DNA of 64,000 bases. Origin: Magnetospirillum sulfuroxidans. GTDB taxonomy: Bacteria; Pseudomonadota; Alphaproteobacteria; Rhodospirillales; Magnetospirillaceae. Under the pieces are notes generated by a model. It was not told the DNA's origin. It made no database searches and saw only the letters and a list, made by a program, of their open reading frames with translations. Within the stretch, counting starts at the first letter, position 1, and every line of letters begins with the position of its first letter. This document shows positions 36,369-44,667 of the stretch, in pieces. The stretch lies in contig NZ_JAGTUF010000009.1 in assembly GCF_018224925.1 (NCBI RefSeq), forward strand, positions 62,001-126,000. Reading direction: 5' to 3'. The position numbers and the translations under genes are program-made.

Positions 36369-37267
36369 CAGTAATCGGCCCGCAGATCCATGCCGGCATA
36401 CAGCCCGGCAACCTGGTCGGCATAGCCGTTGAACATCAAGGTCTTGCGCCGGCGGAACTCGCCGATGCGCCGTTCGCTCGCCTGGGACCAGCGCGGGTGA
36501 TCGACCTCGGGATTGACGTTGGAATAAAAGCCGTATTCCCGCCGATTGGCCTTTTGCCAGGAATTCAGCGGCTGGGTTTCACTAAACCGGATGCGAACGA
36601 TGGATTTGATCGATTTGAAGCCGTATTTCCACGGCACCACCAGCCGTAGCGGCGCGCCGTTCTGCGGCAACAGCGCCTGGCCATACAGCCCGGTGGCCAA
36701 CAGGGTCAACGGGTGCATGGCTTCGTCCAGACGCAACCCCTCGACATAAGGCCAGTCCAGCACCGCCACCCGAATGCCGGGCATCTGCGCCTTGTCGGCC
36801 AAGGTGGTGAATTCCACGTATTTGGCCTTTGAATTGGGCTCGAACCGTTTCAGCACGGCGGCCAGCGGCACCCCCTGCCAGGGAATGACCATGGACCAGC
36901 CTTCGACGCAGCGCAGCCGGTAAAGGCGATCTTCCTGCGTCACCGGCTTGATCAGATCCTCCAGGCCGATGGTGCCGGGACGGCCGCATTCGCCGTCCAC
37001 CGTCACCGACCACGGCGACACCTTCAAACGCCCCGGCGCCGTCACCGCCGGATCTTCCTTGGCGGTGCCGAACTCATAGTAATTGTTATAGGTGGTCACC
37101 GCCTCGAACGGCGTCGGCGCGTCGTCGGACGTCGCCGCCATCCCCTTCCCCGCCGCCAGCACCGTCCCCAAAGCCGCGCCCACGGCCAAGAACCGCCGCC
37201 GATCCAGATAGACGGCGTGATCAGTGATTTCGGATGGGCGAATATCGGCAGCGGGACGAATCAGCAT
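36368..37267 (-). CDS. msrP: MsrP, periplasmic molybdopterin methionine sulfoxide reductase
   Basis: A 299-residue enzyme that repairs oxidised methionines in envelope proteins. The Tat signal is [13 protein letters not shown] (residues 22-34). The molybdenum ligand is Cys120 in [15 protein letters not shown]. Other family motifs are [26 protein letters not shown] and [16 protein letters not shown]. The start at 37267 ([11 protein letters not shown]) has AAGGA about ten bases upstream; the longer frame would run through the preceding gene. It precedes msrQ, and a DUF4405 protein gene lies 107 bp upstream. Confidence 0.94.
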   Translation of the reverse strand: MLIRPAADIRPSEITDHAVYLDRRRFLAVGAALGTVLAAGKGMAATSDDAPTPFEAVTTYNNYYEFGTAKEDPAVTAPGRLKVSPWSVTVDGECGRPGTIGLEDLIKPVTQEDRLYRLRCVEGWSMVIPWQGVPLAAVLKRFEPNSKAKYVEFTTLADKAQMPGIRVAVLDWPYVEGLRLDEAMHPLTLLATGLYGQALLPQNGAPLRLVVPWKYGFKSIKSIVRIRFSETQPLNSWQKANRREYGFYSNVNPEVDHPRWSQASERRIGEFRRRKTLMFNGYADQVAGLYAGMDLRADY

Positions 37268-37374
37268 GGCGGCATTTTCCTTGGCGCGGTGTTGTGAAGA
37301 TGTGTTCGATCCCGGCAAAAGAAAAGTTACACGGCGCAAAAATCTGGACGCCCCCCACGGCGTGACACGCGTGA

Positions 37375-37875
37375 TTATTTTTTCGTCGTCACCGCCGCGT
37401 TCAGCAATGCCGGCACCGGCATGCCGGAATGATCGGACAATTGCTTCAACGAGATGGTCATGGCGCTCACCGGCACGCCGGCTTGGGTCAAGCGTTCGAC
37501 CAGCACCGGCTCGCTGATGCCGATGACCGGCGCCAGCGCACTCAGCGGTGCGTTTTCCGCCGCCTGGACGAACCGACGCATGGGATTGCCGCTGTCTTCC
37601 CCGCCGCTGGCCAGCATGAAACCACCGGCCGCCACCACGGCGAGGGCAAAGGCGGCATGGGTCGCCGGCTTGGTCATCAGCTTGATAAAGGCCGGACCAT
37701 TGCGCCAAACATGCAGACCGGCCAGAACGACGAAGCCCAGCCCCAGCCATTCATGCAGCCCCTTCAGCAGACTTTCGCCCAGGTGGAAGAAAATCAGCGT
37801 GCCTGACAGGCCAACCACCGAGAACAGGGCCGCGGTCGCGGCGGTGATGTGTTTGCGCCACAAAATACCGGTCAT
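37375..37875 (-). CDS. DUF4405-type membrane protein, cytochrome b-like
   Basis: A 166-residue protein. The N-terminal half has three to four membrane helices with regularly placed His residues ([23 protein letters not shown] and GLHVWRN). This pattern is seen in DUF4405 proteins and suggests di-heme b binding. The C-terminal part (about 100-166) is soluble and resembles a small helical domain ([17 protein letters not shown]). The start at 37875 fits GGCAGG six bases upstream; 37881 (overlapping the upstream gene as ATGA) is an alternative. Its place before msrPQ suggests an additional electron-transfer partner; that is inference. Confidence 0.75.
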   Translation of the reverse strand: MTGILWRKHITAATAALFSVVGLSGTLIFFHLGESLLKGLHEWLGLGFVVLAGLHVWRNGPAFIKLMTKPATHAAFALAVVAAGGFMLASGGEDSGNPMRRFVQAAENAPLSALAPVIGISEPVLVERLTQAGVPVSAMTISLKQLSDHSGMPVPALLNAAVTTKK

Positions 37876-37877
37876 GA

Positions 37878-38111
37878 TCATCCTGCCTTGGAAGGTTGCA
37901 CATATTCGCCCGAGGCCCGCAAATCGACGGTGCCACCGCCCGGCAATTCCGGCGTGCGTTGATGCAGCCACACGGTCGCCCCCAAGATGATCAGCGCCGC
38001 GCCGCCTAATTGCAGCACCGGACGGCCAAGAACCCGACTCAGCCGGCTCAGGTGGATGGCGCATAGCCGCCGCAGCGGATTGCGGTATTGCGAGCGATAG
38101 GGAATGGTCAT
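37878..38111 (-). CDS. Small single-helix membrane protein (77 aa)
   Basis: The N-terminus is basic (MTIPYRSQYRNPLRRLCAIHLSRLSR), followed by one hydrophobic helix (LQLGGAALIILGATVWL) and a Pro/Gly-rich tail of about 26 residues that probably faces the periplasm. A weak GAGG precedes the ATG. The stop abuts or overlaps the DUF4405 start, so the two are likely made together. It is the first gene of the msrPQ-containing run and lies about 80 bp downstream of three phased GTWAC boxes. Function unknown. Confidence 0.6.
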   Translation of the reverse strand: MTIPYRSQYRNPLRRLCAIHLSRLSRVLGRPVLQLGGAALIILGATVWLHQRTPELPGGGTVDLRASGEYVQPSKAG

Positions 38112-38189
38112 TGTCGCCTCGGGTCATCATGTCGATGACTGAAACTAACGTCAGACTGTGTCAGGGAAATGGCCGGAGCAAGGCAAAAG

Positions 38190-38214
38190 GTAACACAGGG
38201 TAACGTTTTGTTAC
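38190..38214 (-). promoter_or_regulatory. Three tandem GTWAC boxes with 10-bp period
   Basis: On the plus strand GTAAC, GTAAC and GTTAC begin at 38190, 38200 and 38210, each separated by five bases. On the minus strand they read GTAAC-N5-GTTAC-N5-GTTAC. One-turn spacing of short direct repeats is typical of OmpR-family response-regulator sites. They lie about 80 bp upstream of the small membrane-protein/DUF4405/msrPQ run. Confidence 0.5.
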
Positions 38215-38242
38215 GCCTGCCGGCGCACTCGATTGGTCCAGC

Positions 38243-38797
38243 TCATATCCGCTCGGACAGCCAAATGGCCAATTTGCACCCCCCCTTGATGGCCGAGGAC
38301 AACAGCGGATAAGCCGGGGCTTTTTCCGCTTCGTTGGCAAGGCCGATGTCGCGGTGCTCCAACTCTTCTAGGCGGAATTCCTCGATGGTGGCCTTCAACT
38401 CGGCCTCGTCATCCCCCAAAATCGCCGCTTGGGCGGCGTAATGTTCGTCGATGGCCTCTTCCACCGCCACGGTGCAGGCCATGGCGACGCGCTCGCCCAG
38501 CAAGGCGGTCCCCGCCCCCAAGGCAAAGCCGGCCACATGCCACAAGGGCGCCATCAGCGTCGGCCGCACGCCACGTTCGCCGATCAGCGCGCTGAAGGTA
38601 TCAAGATGATGCTGTTCCTGTTGCGCCATCTTGGCCAGCAACGCTCCATGCCGCCCCCGCCCCAGCACGGCGCGCTGGCCCTGATAGATGCGCACGGCTC
38701 CCAATTCGCCGGCCTGATCGACGCGCAGGATCCGGGCCAAAACCTGTTCGCGGGTCAGATCGCCGGGAATGCGATTGTCAGCGGTCTGCGCGGTCAT
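38243..38797 (-). CDS. coq7: Coq7-type 3-demethoxyubiquinol 3-hydroxylase
   Basis: A 184-residue di-iron carboxylate enzyme of ubiquinone synthesis (C6 hydroxylation step), bound to the membrane face. Metal-ligand motifs in order are DQAGELGAVRIYQGQ, QQEQHHLDTF, VEEAIDEHY and LEELEHRDIG, which give the paired E and ExxH sets of the family. It ends AIWLSERI, as Coq7 proteins usually do. The ATG overlaps the stop of the dsbB-like gene as ATGA; the longer frame upstream lies inside that gene. Confidence 0.95.
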   Translation of the reverse strand: MTAQTADNRIPGDLTREQVLARILRVDQAGELGAVRIYQGQRAVLGRGRHGALLAKMAQQEQHHLDTFSALIGERGVRPTLMAPLWHVAGFALGAGTALLGERVAMACTVAVEEAIDEHYAAQAAILGDDEAELKATIEEFRLEELEHRDIGLANEAEKAPAYPLLSSAIKGGCKLAIWLSERI

Positions 38798-39267
38798 CGA
38801 CGCCCCTTTCGGCCAAGGGCGGACAGCACCAGCAGGGCCAGACCGCCGGAAAAGGCAATATTCATGCCGGCCATGGTGACGCCATGCCACTCCCATGCCG
38901 GTTCATCGCAACGGGCCTCGGCCGGTTTGCGCATGAGCGCCGACAGGTCGGCCATGGAGACTTTCGCGCCATCGCTGCCGCTACAGGCCGATTCCCACCA
39001 TTTCTGCTCGACGCCGACGTGATAGACGGCAATGCCGGCATTGATCAGAAAAGCCAGGCCGGCCAGGGTCATCAGCAATCGTTGCCATGACAAAGGCCGC
39101 AGCAACGCCAGCACCGCCAGCAGGCCGGCGATGGCAAAAGGCACCCGTTGAGTCAGGCACAAGACGCAGGGACGCAGGCCGAAACCGTATTGCGCCGTGT
39201 AAGCGGTGGCCAGGGCGACGACGCTGACAGCCAGCACGAACAAGGGGAGGCGACGTTGAGTATTCAT
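38794..39267 (-). CDS. dsbB: DsbB-family disulfide bond formation protein
   Basis: A 157-residue inner-membrane protein with four helices. The first periplasmic pair is C34-VL-C37 (RPCVLCLTQR), and the second pair is Cys95 and Cys120. This matches the DsbB layout, in which DsbA is reoxidised and electrons go to ubiquinone. The loop around Cys95 (EQKWWESACSGS) is typical of alphaproteobacterial members. It is coupled by overlap to coq7, a quinone-synthesis gene. A DsbA partner is not in the window, so the symbol rests on the protein alone. Confidence 0.88.
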   Translation of the reverse strand: MNTQRRLPLFVLAVSVVALATAYTAQYGFGLRPCVLCLTQRVPFAIAGLLAVLALLRPLSWQRLLMTLAGLAFLINAGIAVYHVGVEQKWWESACSGSDGAKVSMADLSALMRKPAEARCDEPAWEWHGVTMAGMNIAFSGGLALLVLSALGRKGRR

Positions 39268-39369
39268 GCCCGGACCATATCACCGCGCAGACCGCTTGAC
39301 TAGTTGGCCGGCTTGACCTGCCGGGCTGGGGCGGGAACAATGGCGGCACCGCCACTGTCCCGAGGCTTC

Positions 39370-40290
39370 ATGAATCTCTCTTCTCTTCGTGTCGGTGGCA
39401 AGGCTGCCTTGGCCCGTGCCCTGGCCCAATTGGAACGCGCCCCCGACGCCGGCGAAACCATCGACCTGCTTGACGCCGCCCATGCCGCGCCGACCGCCCA
39501 TGTGGTCGGCATGACCGGCCCGCCCGGCGTCGGCAAATCAACGCTGATGAACGCGCTGATCAGCGGCTGGCGGCGGGACGGCCGCCGCGTCGCCTGCATC
39601 GCCGTCGATCCGTCGTCGCGACGGTCGGGCGGCGCGTTGTTGGGCGACCGCACCCGGCTGTCCACCGACCCCGAGGATCAAGACATCTTCGTCCGCTCGA
39701 TGGCGGCGCGGGATCGTCTGGGCGGTTTGGCCGGCTTGACGGTCTCGTCCATGGTGCTGATGCGGGCGCTGTATGACGTGGTGCTGATCGAAACCGTCGG
39801 GGTCGGCCAAAGCGAAACCGACGTGGTCGGCGTCGCCGACACCGTGCTGTTTTGCGTGCAGCCGGGATCGGGCGATTCGTTGCAATTCATGAAGGCCGGC
39901 ATCGCCGAAATCCCCCATGTGGTGGTGGTGACCAAGGCCGACATGGAACAGGCGGCCAGCCGCGCCCGTTCCGACGTGCTGGGCGCCCTGTCGTTAGGCG
40001 GCGGCGATGACAATGACGGCTGGGACGTGCCGGTGCTGATGGTGTCATCCCTGCGGCGCGAAGGCGTCGACGCGCTGATCGCCGCCATCGATTCCCACCG
40101 CGACTTCCTGGGCGACGGCCACCGCCTGGAACAGACCCGCCATCTCCAGGCTCAGCAATGGCTGGTCGAGGCCGTGCGCGAACGCTGGGGCCGCGAAGGC
40201 GTGGCGCGCGCCGGCGATTTAAGCCTGGCGCCAGGCCTGTCGCCCTTTCGGCGCCTGGCACAGTTGAACGCCAGCTTGAAAGTGGTCTGA
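39370..40290 (+). CDS. meaB: MeaB/ArgK-type GTPase, methylmalonyl-CoA mutase chaperone
   Basis: A 306-residue G3E GTPase that protects and reloads cobalamin in methylmalonyl-CoA mutase. The P-loop is GPPGVGKST, switch regions include VDPSSRRSGGALLGDRTR and ETVGVGQSET, and the base-recognition motif is VVTKAD. The start at 39370 (MNLSSLRVGG) gives a normal N-terminus; the upstream extension has no similarity. The mutase genes themselves are not in this window. It is divergent from the dsbB/coq7 pair. Confidence 0.92.
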   Translation: MNLSSLRVGGKAALARALAQLERAPDAGETIDLLDAAHAAPTAHVVGMTGPPGVGKSTLMNALISGWRRDGRRVACIAVDPSSRRSGGALLGDRTRLSTDPEDQDIFVRSMAARDRLGGLAGLTVSSMVLMRALYDVVLIETVGVGQSETDVVGVADTVLFCVQPGSGDSLQFMKAGIAEIPHVVVVTKADMEQAASRARSDVLGALSLGGGDDNDGWDVPVLMVSSLRREGVDALIAAIDSHRDFLGDGHRLEQTRHLQAQQWLVEAVRERWGREGVARAGDLSLAPGLSPFRRLAQLNASLKVV

Positions 40291-40358
40291 CCAAAGTATT
40301 TTCCGCAGAGCTATCACGCGTATTGACACGGCGCGGCGTTGCGTTGACCATCTTTGCG

Positions 40359-41693
40359 ATGAACATGGGGGAAAGCGAGTTGACGGCAGCCATGGCGGGA
40401 ATTTCCGCGTCCGTCGTACTTGACCGCGAGCTTCTCGAGCTCGTGTCCTCCCTTGTCTGTCTTTTGCATGACGGTAAAGTGCTGTTCCTCAACAATGCCG
40501 GCGTGCGCATGCTGGGGCTATCCTCGGCCGCCGACGCCCAGGATGAACCCTTTGAAAGCTTCGTCGTCGAGGATTACCGCTTCCTGATGGAAGCCGGCTG
40601 GGAATTGCTGGCCGAGGAAGATTTCCTGCCGCTGAAGCTGGCGCGCGCAGACGGCCAAGTGTTCGAAGCCGAGCTGCGGGTGCGCCAAGCCCCCTCTGCC
40701 GCCGATACCTTCTTGGTCGAGGCCCGCGACATCTCGAAATTCGTCAAATCGGCCGAAGCCCTGCGCGAGCGAGAGGAAAGGCTGCAAGGGGTTCTGGCCT
40801 CGGTCGCCGAAGGCATCGTCACCATCAATGATTCGGGCCGCATTGAATCGGCTAATCCGGCGGCCGAGCGCATGTTCGGCTATTCGCGCGGTCAATTGGT
40901 CGGCCGCGACATGACCGAATTGCTGCCGAGCAGCGCCCGCGATAACCACATCCGTTTTTTCGATGCCTATATGTCCGGCCTGTTCCCCACTCTGATGGGA
41001 CGCCAAATCGAAGGGCTGGGCCTGCGCCTGAACGGCTCCATGTTCCCCATGGAAATCTCGGTCAGCGAATTGCGCCACGGCCGGCACCGCCTGTTCACCG
41101 CCATCTTGCGCGACATTTCCGAACGCAAGGAGGCCGAAGACCGCATTCGCCGGCTGGCTCACCACGACACCTTGACCGGCCTGCCCAACCGCAATTTGCT
41201 CAATGACCGCATGAACCACGCTCTGGCCCGCATCAAGCGCCACGGCGGCCACATGGCGGTGCTGTACGTCGATTTGGACAAGTTCAAGCCGATCAACGAC
41301 ACCTTGGGACACGAAGCCGGCGATTTCGTCTTGCAGGAAGTTTCGCGCCGGCTGGCCTTGTGCGTGCGGTCGTCGGACACGGTGTCGCGCGTCGGCGGCG
41401 ACGAATTCGTCGTCGTCGTCGAAGAAATCACCCGGCTGGGGGAAGCGGCGCTGGTGGCGAAGAAAATCCTCGACGCCATGGAAGTTCCCGCCGTCTTCAA
41501 TGGCCATGACTGCAAGGTCGGCGCCTCGATCGGCGTCGCCCTGTTCCCCCTTGATGGCAGCACGATCGAAGAGGTGTGCAAAGCCGCCGATCTGGCCATG
41601 TACCGGGTCAAGCATTCCGGCCGCAACGGCTATTGCTTTTATTCGGACACCGACGGCACCATCCTTGCCGCCAATGACCCCACCATCGATTGA
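40359..41693 (+). CDS. PAS-PAS-GGDEF diguanylate cyclase
   Basis: About 444 residues. Two PAS domains (about 15-125 and 130-250) are followed by a GGDEF domain (about 265-435). The active site is RVGGDEF (GGDEF at 346-350). Exactly five residues before it lies RSSD (337-340), the canonical inhibitory I-site, so product feedback is likely. It should make c-di-GMP from two GTP. The start is uncertain: ATG 40359 or 40365 lack a good site, while TTG 40380 has GGGGGA seven bases upstream. An open frame extends back into meaB but is not credible. No membrane helix. Confidence 0.88.
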   Translation: MNMGESELTAAMAGISASVVLDRELLELVSSLVCLLHDGKVLFLNNAGVRMLGLSSAADAQDEPFESFVVEDYRFLMEAGWELLAEEDFLPLKLARADGQVFEAELRVRQAPSAADTFLVEARDISKFVKSAEALREREERLQGVLASVAEGIVTINDSGRIESANPAAERMFGYSRGQLVGRDMTELLPSSARDNHIRFFDAYMSGLFPTLMGRQIEGLGLRLNGSMFPMEISVSELRHGRHRLFTAILRDISERKEAEDRIRRLAHHDTLTGLPNRNLLNDRMNHALARIKRHGGHMAVLYVDLDKFKPINDTLGHEAGDFVLQEVSRRLALCVRSSDTVSRVGGDEFVVVVEEITRLGEAALVAKKILDAMEVPAVFNGHDCKVGASIGVALFPLDGSTIEEVCKAADLAMYRVKHSGRNGYCFYSDTDGTILAANDPTID

Positions 41694-42518
41694 TTATTCG
41701 CTTTCGGGCAAGACCATCCAGGCGGGGATGGTGACATTCAGCCCCTTGCCGCCACACATCAGCGCCGTCCCCGCCCGCACGTGTTCAAGCCGCAACATGG
41801 CCAATCCGGCGCCGTCTCCGCCGGAATGCATCTCGCCTGCCTCGATTTCGCCGGCCAGAACCGGGCTTCCCGCCGCCGGCGCCGCGCCGTCGAACGTCAC
41901 CGGCAACAAGCGTTTCCGCACCAATCCGCGATACTTGGTCCGTGCCGTCAATTCCTGGCCCATATAGCAGCCCTTGTTGAAATCGACGCCACCCAGCTCG
42001 TCAAAGCCATTTTCCAGCAGCAAGGATTTATCGACGACCATGTCACGGCTGCCATCGGGCACGCCGAGGGCAAAGCGCAAGCCATCCCACACGGCCAGCG
42101 GAACCTCGGCCAGTCCCGTCGGCACTTCGGCGGCGTACAGCCGGCCGCCCATCCCGGCCAGCCGGGGATCGGCCACCGCACCGGCCGGCAAGGGGCCATC
42201 GCCGCCGAAGACGGCGAACACCGCCAGATCCGAGGCGGTGATCGTGACCTTCGAACGCAGCTTGTACAGCGACATTTTCTTGCGGAACGCCTCGGCGGTG
42301 GCGGCCTCGACGTCAATCAGCACGGTCTCACCGTCCTCGACGATGAACAGATCCCACAAAAATTTTCCCTGTGGGGTCAGAAATGCCGCCCACAACGCCT
42401 TGTCGGCGCCAGCCTTGGCGATATCGTTGGAAATCAGGCCTTGCAAAAAGGTCTTGCGGTCGTCGCCGGCCACGACCAAAACGGCACGGGGCAAACGGGT
42501 GAACTGATATGCGGGCAT
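41694..42518 (-). CDS. ygfZ: YgfZ/GcvT-like tRNA-modifying/iron-sulfur repair protein
   Basis: A 274-residue folate-binding protein of the YgfZ (IBA57) family, which helps assembly or repair of 4Fe-4S enzymes such as MiaB. The signature KGCYMGQELTAR contains the conserved Cys184. Other family parts are FLQGLISNDI, FLTPQGKFLWDLFI and KKMSLYKLRSKV. The stop codon directly abuts the stop of the convergent diguanylate cyclase (41693/41694), with no terminator between. A divergent glycosyltransferase operon starts about 100 bp away. Confidence 0.92.
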   Translation of the reverse strand: MPAYQFTRLPRAVLVVAGDDRKTFLQGLISNDIAKAGADKALWAAFLTPQGKFLWDLFIVEDGETVLIDVEAATAEAFRKKMSLYKLRSKVTITASDLAVFAVFGGDGPLPAGAVADPRLAGMGGRLYAAEVPTGLAEVPLAVWDGLRFALGVPDGSRDMVVDKSLLLENGFDELGGVDFNKGCYMGQELTARTKYRGLVRKRLLPVTFDGAAPAAGSPVLAGEIEAGEMHSGGDGAGLAMLRLEHVRAGTALMCGGKGLNVTIPAWMVLPESE

Positions 42519-42619
42519 GAAAAGCTGCCTTCAAGTAGGAGTGGGCGGCGGATGAAGAAAAGGTGGGACAATCAGGGCCGCTTGGCAACCCCCGTTCCTG
42601 GCCGTATATAAGGGGCACC

Positions 42620-43645
42620 ATGCATATCACCCTGGTTGACGATTCCATCCCCTTCGACGGCTATACCGCCTCGTCCCGCCCGTTGGGCGGGGCGGAAAAG
42701 GGCTTCGCCGCCCTGGCCGGGGCCTTGGCCCGGCGCGGACACACGGTTTCGGTGTTTAATCGCTGCCGCTGGTCCATGTTCATCGAAGGCGCCCAATGGG
42801 AAACCTTCGAGGCGAAAAAGCCGTTGCTGACCGATGTGCTGATCGCCCTCAGGAAGCCCGAATTGTTGGGTTTTGTCCGCCAGGCCAAGCGACGGGTGCT
42901 GTGGCACACCGCACCGGGACGCATGCTCGAGAAGAAATCCACCCGCGCGACCTTGCAAGACATGAAGCCGACGATTTTGTTGTGTTCGGAAGTCCAGGCC
43001 GAGGGATGGCGGGCCAATGGCCTGAAAGTGGCCTTGCTGCCCGCCGCGCTGAAATCCGATTTCCAGGCCAAGCCTGACACGGCGCCGGAACGCCCCCCCC
43101 GCGCCATCGTCACCACTCACCCGGCCCACGGCCTGCCCTGGCTGATTGATCTGTGGGTGAACAAAATTCGTCCCCAGGCCCCCGACGCCCAATTGCACAT
43201 CCATTCCACCTCTTTGGCTAAAATGAATGAGGGCGGCGGCGTCGAGCCGGGGCTCGAGGATCTGGCGGCCAAGATCGTCGCCGCCAAGGGCGATGGCGTC
43301 GAGGTGTTCCGCCCCCAAGGCGACGCCCTGATGGCCGAAGCCTACCGTCAGGCCATGGTTCATCTGTATCCCGGCCATCCCGATGACAGCACCGCCTTTA
43401 CCTTGATGGAAAGCCAAGCTTGCGGCACCCCGGCGGTGTTGCGGCCACTGGGGGCGGCACCGGGACGCGTCGCCAACGGCGCTTCCGCCTACGTCGCCCC
43501 CGACGACGAGGCTTTCGCCAATCTGACGGCGATGCTGCTGAACAAGACTGAAACCCGCGCCAGCCTGGGAGCGGAAGCCTGTGCGTTGTACCAGGGCCGC
43601 ACCTGGGATGCGGCGGCGGAGAAACTGGAGACGTTGCTGGCATGA
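42620..43645 (+). CDS. Glycosyltransferase, GT-B fold
   Basis: A 341-residue protein with a GT4-like layout. The N-terminal part contains a Gly-rich GGAEKGFAALAGALARRGHTV, as in nucleotide-sugar transferases that act on envelope glycans. The C-terminal part has HLYPGHPDDSTAFTLMESQACGTPAVL, where the E of LMESQACG is the usual donor-binding Glu. The start at 42620 has AAGGGG five bases upstream. It overlaps the next transferase by four bases and begins a four-gene unit. The sugar and acceptor are unknown. Confidence 0.8.
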   Translation: MHITLVDDSIPFDGYTASSRPLGGAEKGFAALAGALARRGHTVSVFNRCRWSMFIEGAQWETFEAKKPLLTDVLIALRKPELLGFVRQAKRRVLWHTAPGRMLEKKSTRATLQDMKPTILLCSEVQAEGWRANGLKVALLPAALKSDFQAKPDTAPERPPRAIVTTHPAHGLPWLIDLWVNKIRPQAPDAQLHIHSTSLAKMNEGGGVEPGLEDLAAKIVAAKGDGVEVFRPQGDALMAEAYRQAMVHLYPGHPDDSTAFTLMESQACGTPAVLRPLGAAPGRVANGASAYVAPDDEAFANLTAMLLNKTETRASLGAEACALYQGRTWDAAAEKLETLLA

Positions 43646-44667
43646 CCCGTCTTTTACAAGCCATGGCCGGAGCCGAACACGGCGGTGCCGAGGCATTTTT
43701 CGAACGTCTCGCCATCGCCCTGCAAAAGGCCGGAATCGATCAGCATGTGCTGATCCGGCAAAATGCCCGCCGGGCCGCCCATCTGCGGGCCGCCGGGGTC
43801 AGCGTCACCGAATTGCCGTTCGGCGGCCCCTTGGATCTGACCACCCATTATGGCTTTCGCCGCGCCATCACCCAATTCAAGCCCAGCCATGTGCTGACCT
43901 GGATGAACCGGGCCAGCAAATTCTGCCCCAGGGGGAATTTCGTCCAGGTCGGGCGGTTGGGCGGTTATTACGATCTGAAATATTATCGCCGCTGCCAACA
44001 CCTGATCGGCAACACCGCCGACATCCGCAACTGGATCGTCGATCAAGGCTGGCCGGCCGATCATGCCCATTACGTCCCCAATTTCGTCGCCGAAACCCGC
44101 GCCGCCGCCGTCACCCGCAAGACGTTCTCGACCCCCGGCGGCGTGCCGGTGATCCTGGCCTTGGGCCGACTGCACCCCAACAAGGCCTTCGATACCCTGA
44201 TCAACGCCCTGGCCCAAGTGCCCGAGGCCTATCTGTGGATTGCCGGCGATGGACCGCTGCTGGGCGAGTTGGAACGCCAAGCCGCCCGGCTGGGAGTGAT
44301 CTCGCGCACCCGCTTCCTTGGCTGGCGCGAGGATGTGGCGGCGTTGTTCGCCGCCGCCGATCTGTTCGTCTGCCCCTCGCGCCACGAACCCCTGGGCAAT
44401 GTGGTGATCGAAGCCTGGGCACAAGCCAAGCCGGTGGTCGCCGCCGCGGCGGAAGGGCCGTCGCAACTGATCTTCGACGGCGAAAACGGTCTGCTCTGTC
44501 CCATCGACGATGCCGAGGCCATGGCCGCGTCCATCAACCGCGCCTTGGCCGACCCGGAACTGTCGGCACGGCTGGCCAGCACCGGCCACGCCGCCTATCA
44601 ATCGCAATTCACCGAAGCCGCCGTGGTCGAACGCTATCTGACGTTTTTCCAACAGGTCAGCCGCTGA
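43642..44667 (+). CDS. Glycosyltransferase family 4
   Basis: A 341-residue GT-B enzyme. The N-terminal GAEHGGAEAFFERLAIALQKAG and the C-terminal LALGRLHPNKAFDTLINAL, LWIAGDGPLLGELE and VCPSRHEPLGNVVIEAWAQAKPVVA stretches are hallmarks of GT4. They include the catalytic E-X7-type motif. The ATG overlaps the upstream gene as ATGA and the stop overlaps asnB as TGATG, so the three are translated together. It likely builds a cell-surface glycan such as lipopolysaccharide core or O-chain; that is inferred from neighbours. Confidence 0.88.
   Translation: MTRLLQAMAGAEHGGAEAFFERLAIALQKAGIDQHVLIRQNARRAAHLRAAGVSVTELPFGGPLDLTTHYGFRRAITQFKPSHVLTWMNRASKFCPRGNFVQVGRLGGYYDLKYYRRCQHLIGNTADIRNWIVDQGWPADHAHYVPNFVAETRAAAVTRKTFSTPGGVPVILALGRLHPNKAFDTLINALAQVPEAYLWIAGDGPLLGELERQAARLGVISRTRFLGWREDVAALFAAADLFVCPSRHEPLGNVVIEAWAQAKPVVAAAAEGPSQLIFDGENGLLCPIDDAEAMAASINRALADPELSARLASTGHAAYQSQFTEAAVVERYLTFFQQVSR

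Noticed and set aside
36990-37750. Long upstream extension of msrP
   Set aside because: The Tat signal begins just after 37267, and the extension overlaps the DUF4405 gene in another frame with implausible composition.
43581-44666. Upstream extension of asnB across the second glycosyltransferase
   Set aside because: It is Arg/Pro-rich and unrelated to any family; the glutaminase domain must begin with MCG at 44667.
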